From positions 1 to 28,490 of the forward strand of contig JAXFQS010000050.1 of assembly GCA_034178815.1 (NCBI GenBank): 28,490 nucleotides of DNA, read 5' to 3'. How positions within the stretch are numbered: position 1 is the stretch's first letter; each line of letters begins with the position of its first letter. Shown here one piece after another: positions 1-5,311 of this stretch. The notes below the pieces were generated by a model. The model was not told the DNA's origin and searched no databases. It worked only from the letters and a program-made list of their open reading frames with translations. The DNA is from JAXFQS01 sp034178815. Its GTDB lineage: Bacteria; Verrucomicrobiota; Kiritimatiellia; RFP12; DVOR01. The translations under genes were made by a program, and so were the position numbers.

Positions 1-205
1 CATCGGCCGTCGCATTCCCCGCGAACTCTCCGAGAACCACCGAGACCGATGCCCCCGGCGAAGCGCGTCCGGCAAGCACATACGGCCGATCGCGCTGTAT
101 GACCATACTTTTGCTCACAGTTGGCGGCAAACTCAACTCCGCCAAAGCAGAGCCGGCCATACCACATACCAACAAAACGGCTAATGCGACAAGCAGGTGT
201 CTCAT
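1..205 (-). CDS. Sialate O-acetylesterase-like protein, N-terminal part (truncated by window edge)
   Basis: Only the first 68 codons lie in the window; the gene runs off the left edge. The ATG at 205 is preceded by an AGGGAAGGA ribosome binding site 5 nt upstream. The first ~22 residues form a signal peptide (MRHLLVALAVLLVCG..., ending near ALA). The mature start has the pattern LSLPPTVSKSMVIQRDRP followed by G.A.PGASVSV. This matches the opening beta-strand region of secreted sialate O-acetylesterases (typically L.LP..FSD.MVLQRD.P...G.A.PG..V.V). Such enzymes remove acetyl groups from sialic acid or other acetylated glycans outside the cytoplasm. The catalytic SGNH part is beyond the window, so the assignment rests on the N-terminus alone. 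The gene lies downstream of, and co-oriented with, the repeat protein gene that ends at 353. Confidence 0.7.
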   Translation of the reverse strand, partial: MRHLLVALAVLLVCGMAGSALAELSLPPTVSKSMVIQRDRPYVLAGRASPGASVSVVLGEFAGNATAD

Positions 206-352
206 TCAATCCTTCCCTCTTTGACTTTCTCAGCCCGCCAATCCCCGCACACATGCAATGACAGGCATTGACCAGGATAAGTTCTACCAATCTCTATAAT
301 CAGAGATGAGGCCCGAGAAGGATTGGTTCAATAAGGCACCAGAGTCAGGAAA
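206..352. other. Intergenic region with 6-bp inverted repeat
   Basis: This gap separates two minus-strand genes. It contains ATCTCT-N6-AGAGAT at 290-307, which could form a small hairpin, but there is no T-run on either strand, so I do not call a terminator. No convincing -35/-10 pair was found for the esterase gene on the minus strand. Confidence 0.4.
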
Positions 353-2230
353 TTAAAAGAGTTGAAGGATTATCCCAGTTGCAGGCTTTCCGCCGTTGAC
401 TTGAATCTCGGTGCAGCGCACTTCCTTGGGCGTGGCCCCCGTGAGAATGCGTAGGGCACAGGCCGAGCGAACAAGGGGAAGATAGTTGCGACGACGCACC
501 ACGATGCGATAACCATAGGCAGCGGACATCGTCCCCGAAGGAAGCGCCTCAATGGTGAATTGCTCATCCTCGCGCGCATTCGGAGACACAGGCAACCAAG
601 GCCCGTCCGGCTTCCTTTTATACTCAATGCTCTCGCAACTGAAGTTATTCCGTTCGTAGGAAGGCCCAGCATTGTCGATTGTCCAGAAAACAATCTCATT
701 GATCGAATAGGCGCTAGACGATTCGGTCTCAGGAAAAACAAACTGGCACTCGACACCTACACTCGGCAACACGGTGCAGTAGGTACTCCCCGAGTAGACC
801 TCATTGTCAAAAAGCGTGCTGGCTACAACCGCATTGGTATTGTCTCGGCGGCAAATAGACCACTCCGCCCCCTCGATAAGCAAAAGATTTTTGTCCGCAT
901 ACTTCTCGAAAATGACATGGGAATCGACAGCAGAGTGGGTACTGTTGCCAATGACCTCCGACTCCCATAGGAGCGAGTCCGGAGCGGCGTAAACCGGTCG
1001 CAATATCATATTGCTCGTCACGCACGAATAATCTGGTTCCCACCCAGTCAGAACACTGCCGTCCGGAAGGGTCTCCTCGACATCCAATCCTCCCGGAATC
1101 TCAACCCCGTTCCCATTCAGAACCTTGAGTTCTGCGACCTTCAAACCTAGGCGGTTGACGAGTTCAACCTTCCAATAAGGGGTAAAAACCGGTTCGATTA
1201 TGCGGTCTGAGGTGACACGCTTCCACCCCTCCCCCGTCCAGCCAGCAAATTTGAACCACTCTTCGTCCGACAGGACTGGAACATCTTCTTCCGCCACCGA
1301 CGATCTCGGTATGACTGCGAAGGTTTTGCAAACCGTTCCATCGCGGTTGAGGAATGAGACCTTGTAGGTAAAACCGTCTGGATAATAGACTGCGTAGAGT
1401 TCGAGATTAGACTGGACATCCGCCAGTAGATTTTCATCTATCGCATCCGCTCCATCCGGCTCGATTGCCCAGTGGCTGAACCAATATCCTGGCAATTCCG
1501 GGGGATCCGGCGGAGTGACGGCCTCGCCAGGCTGCACCGCCAAACTCAGAAGGGATTCCGTACCATCCTTGTTCCAGAAATTGACTGCGTAGGAATCCAC
1601 TTTTGCTTTAGTCCCCTGGACCATCAACTCGACATAAGTGCCTGGATTCGCAAAGGTTATCCGTAACGCCTGGATACCTTTCGCAAAAGGCGTCTCCCTC
1701 GTATCAATCGTCCCGATGCAACCGTTCAGAACGGCGCAGTTGGCTGTTGCGTTGGCTATGGGAGCAATGGCAATTGGCTCGGCACCGGTATCGCTCCATT
1801 CCGTTCCGTCGAGGGAAACCTCGATCTTCGCGACACCCAAAGTCGTCCGGTTGTAATAACTATACAGTTGCACTCCATAGACATCCTTCTGCTCGGCGAA
1901 TTGGATAGTCGCCACCGTGCCGGCAGTCAAGTTGTACGACTCTGCAGAATTCCTATAATTTGAGTTATTGCCCAAGCGGCCATTCGTCAGGGCAGTAGTC
2001 TCCCCCGGCGACGCGTGCGTATTGCCCTCGATGGAAAGGACGGTACCGGATTCGCCCATCAGATTATCGCCCATATAGATGTTGGCTGAGCCCTCAAGGA
2101 AATAATCACCACCTCCGGTGTAGGTGCCATTCCATCCTTGAATCGTCGTCCAAGTCGGAACATCAGCACCAGCGAACGGTGCCAAACTAATCAGGCTTGC
2201 GATACATAGGGCGCTGACTGTTGACTTCAT
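353..2230 (-). CDS. Secreted protein with three InlB-type repeats between two beta-sandwich-like domains
   Basis: 625 aa. Residues 1-22 are a signal peptide (MKSTVSALCIASLISLAPFAGA), so the protein is exported. Residues ~25-208 look like a carbohydrate-binding/discoidin-type beta-sandwich (VYGVQLYSYYNRTTLGVAKI, then VSLDGTEWSDTG). Residues ~214-283, 289-349 and 353-415 are three InlB B-repeat (Listeria-Bacteroides repeat) units of the form V.F.N.DG....., FAGW or GW, and a final ..P.Y/F. Residues ~418-625 resemble a second sandwich domain. No LPXTG, PEP-CTERM or transmembrane C-terminus is visible. The start is well supported by AAGGAG 8 nt before the ATG. The likely role is a surface or secreted binding/adhesin protein; the ligand is unknown and I infer nothing enzymatic. 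A half lac-operator-like sequence lies just upstream (2266-2278). Confidence 0.75.
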   Translation of the reverse strand: MKSTVSALCIASLISLAPFAGADVPTWTTIQGWNGTYTGGGDYFLEGSANIYMGDNLMGESGTVLSIEGNTHASPGETTALTNGRLGNNSNYRNSAESYNLTAGTVATIQFAEQKDVYGVQLYSYYNRTTLGVAKIEVSLDGTEWSDTGAEPIAIAPIANATANCAVLNGCIGTIDTRETPFAKGIQALRITFANPGTYVELMVQGTKAKVDSYAVNFWNKDGTESLLSLAVQPGEAVTPPDPPELPGYWFSHWAIEPDGADAIDENLLADVQSNLELYAVYYPDGFTYKVSFLNRDGTVCKTFAVIPRSSVAEEDVPVLSDEEWFKFAGWTGEGWKRVTSDRIIEPVFTPYWKVELVNRLGLKVAELKVLNGNGVEIPGGLDVEETLPDGSVLTGWEPDYSCVTSNMILRPVYAAPDSLLWESEVIGNSTHSAVDSHVIFEKYADKNLLLIEGAEWSICRRDNTNAVVASTLFDNEVYSGSTYCTVLPSVGVECQFVFPETESSSAYSINEIVFWTIDNAGPSYERNNFSCESIEYKRKPDGPWLPVSPNAREDEQFTIEALPSGTMSAAYGYRIVVRRRNYLPLVRSACALRILTGATPKEVRCTEIQVNGGKPATGIILQLF

Positions 2231-2310
2231 CTAGAAGACTCCTTTTCCATAGCTAATCGGGATTAAGCGCTCACAATTAAATTCAATAGTGCCTCTCAAC
2301 GCGCCCAGGC

Positions 2311-2347
2311 TCAAACAAAGTTGGGATGATTTCGCAACTTTGTTTGA
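2311..2347 (-). terminator. 13-bp perfect inverted repeat downstream of tRNA-Leu(UAA), probable terminator
   Basis: TCAAACAAAGTTG (2311-2323) and CAACTTTGTTTGA (2335-2347) are exact reverse complements separated by 11 nt. On the minus strand it starts 24 nt past the tRNA 3' end, and its 3' arm is T-rich (CTTTGTTT) although it lacks a long clean T-run. It would serve as the transcription stop for the tRNA and insulate the repeat-protein gene. The type is inferred; the perfect pairing is seen directly. Confidence 0.55.
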
Positions 2348-2352
2348 ACACC

Positions 2353-2364
2353 TCGCATATGCGA
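2353..2364. repeat. 12-bp perfect palindrome
   Basis: TCGCATATGCGA is its own reverse complement and lies in the 3' trailer of tRNA-Leu(UAA), between the CCA end and the 13-bp inverted repeat. Function unknown; it may be a small trailer hairpin or a protein-binding site. Confidence 0.5.
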
Positions 2365-2371
2365 CCTAAAA

Positions 2372-2461
2372 TGGTGCCCAAGGCGGGAGTCGAACCCGCA
2401 TGCCGGCATAACCCGGCAACGGATTTTAAGTCCGGTGTGTCTGCCATTCCACCACTTGGGC
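2372..2461 (-). tRNA. tRNA-Leu, anticodon UAA
   Basis: Read on the minus strand, the acceptor arms GCCCAAG (complement of 2455-2461) and CTTGGGC (complement of 2376-2382) pair fully. The discriminator is A and the CCA end is encoded (2372-2374). The T-loop GGTTCGACTCC, a D-arm with GG, and a long variable arm (GTTGCCGGGTTATGCCGGC region) mark a class II tRNA. The anticodon loop CTTAAAA gives TAA at 2426-2428, reading UUA/UUG leucine codons. Length is 90 nt including CCA. It has its own promoter at 2476-2504 and a likely terminator at 2311-2347, so it is a single-gene transcript. Confidence 0.95.
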
Positions 2462-2475
2462 AAGCATCAGATGTC

Positions 2476-2504
2476 AGTATGCCAAACTGGCCGACACATT
2501 GCAA
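2476..2504 (-). promoter_or_regulatory. Sigma-70-type promoter of tRNA-Leu(UAA)
   Basis: On the minus strand, TTGCAA (2499-2504), a 17-nt spacer and CATACT (2476-2481) lie 14 nt upstream of the tRNA 5' end, which gives a 5' leader of only a few nucleotides. Spacing and position fit a vegetative promoter. Confidence 0.65.
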
Positions 2505-2685
2505 CACTAAACCGTGCCGGACCAACCCCTCCTGTTCCCGAGCAACGGTTCCCCGGTTCGATTCCTACCCTCCTTTCCCCCCTTGACCTGCCAACCTCCG
2601 TCAACACCTCCTACCAACCACCACGCCCCAATGGTATCAACCCTTCCACCCGAGACCTTCCTACCAGCAGGCCGATGCAAAAAGT
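2505..2685. other. Non-coding stretch between divergent tRNA and aroF transcription units
   Basis: C-rich sequence without a credible gene, strong hairpin or repeat. The reading frames crossing it have no coding bias, no start signals and no recognisable product. Confidence 0.5.
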
Positions 2686-2724
2686 CGGCGCGGAACACAG
2701 AATTTGCTTTGCAGTTCCGCGTCG
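2686..2724. promoter_or_regulatory. Inverted repeat over the aroF promoter, candidate operator
   Basis: CGGCGCGGAAC (2686-2696) and GTTCCGCGTCG (2714-2724) are reverse complements at 10 of 11 positions, with an uninterrupted 8-bp core, separated by 17 nt. The centre coincides with the -35 hexamer at 2704-2709. It lies upstream of the predicted transcription start, so it is more likely a protein-binding site than an RNA hairpin. The regulator is unknown. Confidence 0.5.
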
Positions 2725-2733
2725 TTTTGCTAT
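2704..2733 (+). promoter_or_regulatory. Predicted promoter of the aroF-pheA-chorismate mutase operon
   Basis: TTGCTT (2704-2709), an 18-nt spacer and TGCTAT (2728-2733). Transcription would begin near 2740, only about 7 nt before the leader peptide ATG at 2747, so the leader would be almost leaderless. No Shine-Dalgarno sequence precedes that ATG, which agrees with this. The hexamers are imperfect. Confidence 0.5.
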
Positions 2734-2746
2734 CCTGTTCGCCGTT

Positions 2747-2827
2747 ATGACAAGCGCCTTCTACTTTACCTACTTTTACTTTAGCCACTGGGCACACGGT
2801 TCCAGACGGCTTGGCGCAATGTTGTAG
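2747..2827 (+). CDS. Phe/Tyr-rich attenuation leader peptide (26 aa)
   Basis: A short ORF, MTSAFYFTYFYFSHW..., lies 83 nt upstream of aroF. Codons 5-12 read F-Y-F-T-Y-F-Y-F: four Phe and three Tyr in eight codons, followed by a Trp at codon 15. This is the signature of a ribosome-stalling leader that senses charged tRNA-Phe and tRNA-Tyr. The operon behind it makes phenylalanine (and the chorismate/prephenate shared with tyrosine), so the codons match the end products. The 3' half of the ORF (2790-2802) doubles as the antiterminator arm that can pair with the terminator's 5' arm at 2848-2860. The peptide itself is probably degraded. No homologous leader known to me is identical; the inference rests on codon content, position and RNA structure together. 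Confidence 0.8.
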   Translation: MTSAFYFTYFYFSHWAHGSRRLGAML

Positions 2828-2860
2828 ACCAAGTTTCAGAAACAAGCGAACCGCGTGCCC
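2790..2860 (+). promoter_or_regulatory. Antiterminator helix of the aroF attenuator
   Basis: GGGCACACGGTT (2790-2801, inside the leader ORF) is complementary to AACCGCGTGCCC (2849-2860) at 11 of 12 positions; 2802 pairs with 2848. A second helix, GCTTG (2809-2813) with CAAGC (2843-2847), can extend it. The structure uses the 5' arm of the terminator and is therefore mutually exclusive with it. A ribosome stalled in the Phe/Tyr codons leaves these segments free. A ribosome at the stop codon (2825-2827) would cover 2809-2813 and separate the arms. Confidence 0.75.
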
Positions 2861-2882
2861 CAGATGGGCAGGCGGTTTTTTT
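2849..2882 (+). terminator. Intrinsic terminator (attenuator) ahead of aroF
   Basis: AACCGCGTGCCC (2849-2860), loop CAGAT, GGGCAGGCGGTT (2866-2877): 11 base pairs with one G-G mismatch. It runs into a stretch of seven T (2876-2882). It lies 21 nt after the leader stop codon and 27 nt before the aroF ATG, so it would stop transcription of the operon unless the antiterminator forms. Confidence 0.85.
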
Positions 2883-2909
2883 GTTCCTTCAACCAACCGA
2901 AAGCATACC

Positions 2910-3929
2910 ATGATCATCATCCTCAAGCCCAACGCCGAACAAAGCGACATTGACGCAGTCTGCGACCTCATCTGCACCTTGCGCTACCAGCCAAGAGTCT
3001 CCAAGGGCGAACACGACATCGTCATATCCTGTATCGGCAACGGCGTATCCCCGCACGCCATGGAAGTCCTTCGCTCCCTCCCCATGGTCGATCGAGTAGT
3101 CCCAATCCAAAAGAAATACAAACTCGTCTCCCGCGAGTTCCACCCCGAAGACACCATCATCACCGTAGGCGGCGAGAAAATCGGCGGAGGCAACATCCCG
3201 ATTATCGCAGGCCCCTGCGCCATCGAAAGCTACGGACAATTCCGCCAAGCCGTAAAAGACCTCGTCGACTGCGGCATTAAAATCATCCGCGCCATGCCCT
3301 TCAAACCCCGAACCAGCCCCTACGACTTCCAGGGACTCAAACTCGACGGCATCCGCATCATGCGCGATGTCAAAGAAGAATTCGGCATCTCCTACATCTC
3401 CGAAGTCCCCGGACTGATGCAAATCAAGATGCTCAATGACATCTGCGACATCTTCCAGATAGGCGCCCGCAACGCCCAGAACTTCGACCTCCTCGAAAAC
3501 ATCGCCCAATATGGAAAACCCGTTCTCCTGAAGCGAGGAATGGCCGAAACCATCGAAGAATGGCTCACTGCCGCCGAATACCTCGTCTCCTGCGGAAGCC
3601 CCAATGTCATCCTCTGCGAACGCGGCATCCGCACCTTCGAGACAGCCACTCGAAACACCCTCGACCTGAGCGCCGTCGTCGTCGCCAAGTCCATGACACA
3701 CCTCCCCGTCATCGTCGACCCCAGCCATGCCGCCGGTAAAGTCAAAATGGTCCCCGCACTCGCACGGGCCGCCCTCGCAGTAGGCGCCGACGGACTCCTC
3801 GTCGAAACCCATCCCGACCCCGTTCACGCCTTCTCCGACGCCGCCCAGCAAATCCCCTCCGCAGGCTTCCAAAGCTTCATCGACGCCGTCAAACCTTGGC
3901 TCGACCTCGCCAAATCCCTCCCCCACTAA
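2910..3929 (+). CDS. aroF: 3-deoxy-7-phosphoheptulonate (DAHP) synthase
   Basis: 339 aa. It catalyses the first shikimate pathway step, condensing phosphoenolpyruvate with erythrose 4-phosphate in the cytoplasm. Residues 1-~70 (MIIILKPNAEQSDID...) form the ferredoxin-like N-terminal domain of type I-beta DAHP synthases (Bacillus/Thermotoga type), which can carry feedback control. The TIM barrel follows, with AGPCAIES (metal-binding Cys), the PEP/E4P segment PFKPRTSPYDFQGL, LLKRGM, DPSHAAG (metal-binding His) and LLVETHPDP (metal-binding Glu). I chose the ATG at 2910. An upstream in-frame ATG at 2811 would lie inside the leader/attenuator region and precede the terminator. Codons are strongly C-ending (34 of the first 50). 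First structural gene of the aromatic operon; pheA follows after 16 nt. Expression is predicted to be controlled by the Phe/Tyr attenuator. Confidence 0.95.
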   Translation: MIIILKPNAEQSDIDAVCDLICTLRYQPRVSKGEHDIVISCIGNGVSPHAMEVLRSLPMVDRVVPIQKKYKLVSREFHPEDTIITVGGEKIGGGNIPIIAGPCAIESYGQFRQAVKDLVDCGIKIIRAMPFKPRTSPYDFQGLKLDGIRIMRDVKEEFGISYISEVPGLMQIKMLNDICDIFQIGARNAQNFDLLENIAQYGKPVLLKRGMAETIEEWLTAAEYLVSCGSPNVILCERGIRTFETATRNTLDLSAVVVAKSMTHLPVIVDPSHAAGKVKMVPALARAALAVGADGLLVETHPDPVHAFSDAAQQIPSAGFQSFIDAVKPWLDLAKSLPH

Positions 3930-3945
3930 TCAGGACGCATCAACT

Positions 3946-4746
3946 ATGCCCACCACACTCTGCCTAGGCCCCGAAGGTACCCACTCCCACGAAGCCGCGC
4001 GCATCCTTCTCGGCAAAGGAACACCCCTGACCCTGGTGCGCACCTTCCAGGAAATCTTCCAACGACTTGAGGACGATCCAGCCGCAGTCGCCCTCGTGCC
4101 CTTTGAGAACTCCATCGAAGGTTCAGTCACGCCAATACTCGATCTCCTAGTCAGGCATCCGACCATCCGCATTGCGCGAAGCCTCGCATTCCAAGTAAGG
4201 CAAAACCTTATTGTCTGCAATGATGCGATGCCCCTTACTGCTATCCAGAAGGTCTATTCACACCCGCAAGCCCTTGCGCAATGTGCCAACTTCCTCCGCA
4301 CGAACCTGCCTGCGGCCGAGTGGGTAGAAACCCCATCAACCGCTGCAGCAGTTGCCCAGATTGCGGCTGAAACCAATGTAGCCGCAATCGGGAGTCTTGC
4401 CGCCGCTGAGCTCGCTGGGTTGACTGTATCCAAGCGGAATATTCAGGATAATCACGAGAATATCACTCGTTTCCTCTTGATTGGGCAGCAGGCGACCGCC
4501 GCGCCGACAGCTTCCAAGGCACTCTTCCACATCCAACTTCCCAATGAGCCCGGTGCCCTGCTTCGCGTGCTCCAACCGTTTGACACCGTTGGGGTGAATC
4601 TCACCTCGATTCAGAGCCGCCCGGTGCCCGGCCAAGCCTTTGAGTATGGCTTTTTCGTGGAGGCGGACATTACGGTCGAACTGCAGGAGTTGATGCTCAA
4701 CTTGCTGAACCGTTTTGCCAATGCCCGTGTGCTCGGTCGCTACTAG
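3946..4746 (+). CDS. pheA: Prephenate dehydratase with ACT domain
   Basis: 266 aa, the usual length for a monofunctional bacterial enzyme. It converts prephenate to phenylpyruvate. The catalytic domain (1-~180) shows LGPEGTHSHEAA, VPFENSIEGSV, SHPQALAQC, TPSTAAA and NHENITRFLLIG, whose TRF threonine is catalytic. The ACT domain (~190-266) has NEPGALLRVL (equivalent of the GALV motif) and QSRP in place of the usual ESRP Phe-binding motif. The start has AGGA upstream. It lies between aroF (16-nt gap) and chorismate mutase (10-nt gap). Here the mutase and dehydratase are separate proteins, unlike the enteric PheA fusion. Wobble preference shifts from C-ending to G/T-ending in the second half. 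Confidence 0.95.
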   Translation: MPTTLCLGPEGTHSHEAARILLGKGTPLTLVRTFQEIFQRLEDDPAAVALVPFENSIEGSVTPILDLLVRHPTIRIARSLAFQVRQNLIVCNDAMPLTAIQKVYSHPQALAQCANFLRTNLPAAEWVETPSTAAAVAQIAAETNVAAIGSLAAAELAGLTVSKRNIQDNHENITRFLLIGQQATAAPTASKALFHIQLPNEPGALLRVLQPFDTVGVNLTSIQSRPVPGQAFEYGFFVEADITVELQELMLNLLNRFANARVLGRY

Positions 4747-4756
4747 CCAATCTGCT

Positions 4757-5311
4757 ATGGAACTTACCCATTTACGCCAGGCGATTGGCGTTGTTGACCG
4801 GGATTTTGCCCAAGCCATTGCCCGGCGGCTGGAGCATCCTTTGAACGCGCAGCTTTATACCGCTGCGTCCGCACCAAGGACCCCGTCGGCTTTGGCAGAG
4901 GCGCTTGTCAATGTCCCCGATGCGCGAACGAAGAGTTTGGCGATAGCCGGCTTCTACCGGAATGTTGTGATTCAAAATCTCTGCGACGAGGGGTGTGATG
5001 CCGCCGCGCGGGAGTGCATTGAATTCGACAATCTCTGCCTTGAAGCCTTGGCCAGGCGCTTCAATTATTCGTCTCTTGTCGGGCAAACAAAGTTGAAGGC
5101 AGGATTGGTTCCGGCGGAGACGATCGAAGCATCCATCACCAACACGGCAGTAGAAGAAGCGGTCTATTCTCGCTTGGATACTTTTGCCCGAGAGGTTGGC
5201 ATCGGAGAGCCAAAGCGGCGGCACCTGATTGGGATCTACCGGGATTGGATTGTACCGGCCTCGCGCATTTTGCAGGTGCTCCAACTGCAGCAACGGCAGC
5301 GTCTGCGCTAA
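4757..5311 (+). CDS. Chorismate mutase, eukaryotic (yeast Aro7/plant)-type all-alpha fold
   Basis: 184 aa from the ATG at 4757. An upstream in-frame ATG at 4715 would overlap pheA and encodes an unrelated extension. It would convert chorismate to prephenate, the substrate of the upstream PheA. The sequence follows the yeast/plant enzyme, not the short AroQ or AroH forms. R7 in LRQAIGVVD matches yeast R16. R101 and K112 in ARRFNYSSLVGQTK keep the exact 11-residue spacing of R157/K168. N129 and E133 in ITNTAVEE match N194/E198. The C-terminal IYRDWIVPASRILQV matches the yeast/plant Y..WV.PLTK..EV helix, with S169 for T242 and Q173 for E246 (Gln is also used by E. coli AroQ). It is shorter than yeast Aro7 (256 aa) and lacks the YGS segment of the Trp/Tyr allosteric site, so it is probably not allosterically controlled. 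Its stop codon overlaps that of convergent murA. Confidence 0.85.
   Translation: MELTHLRQAIGVVDRDFAQAIARRLEHPLNAQLYTAASAPRTPSALAEALVNVPDARTKSLAIAGFYRNVVIQNLCDEGCDAAARECIEFDNLCLEALARRFNYSSLVGQTKLKAGLVPAETIEASITNTAVEEAVYSRLDTFAREVGIGEPKRRHLIGIYRDWIVPASRILQVLQLQQRQRLR

Noticed and set aside
2545..2570. GGTTCGATTCC resembling a tRNA T-loop
   Set aside because: No flanking stem pairs, acceptor arm or anticodon arm can be built around it.
2889..3926. Long antisense open frame (345 codons) opposite aroF
   Set aside because: It mirrors the C-ending codons of aroF, which rarely create antisense stops. The protein is a low-complexity Gly/Asp/Glu/Val string with no recognisable fold.
4715..4756. Upstream ATG extending chorismate mutase into pheA
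   Set aside because: The extra 14 residues come from the pheA 3' end in another frame and do not match the family; the ATG at 4757 gives the conserved first helix.
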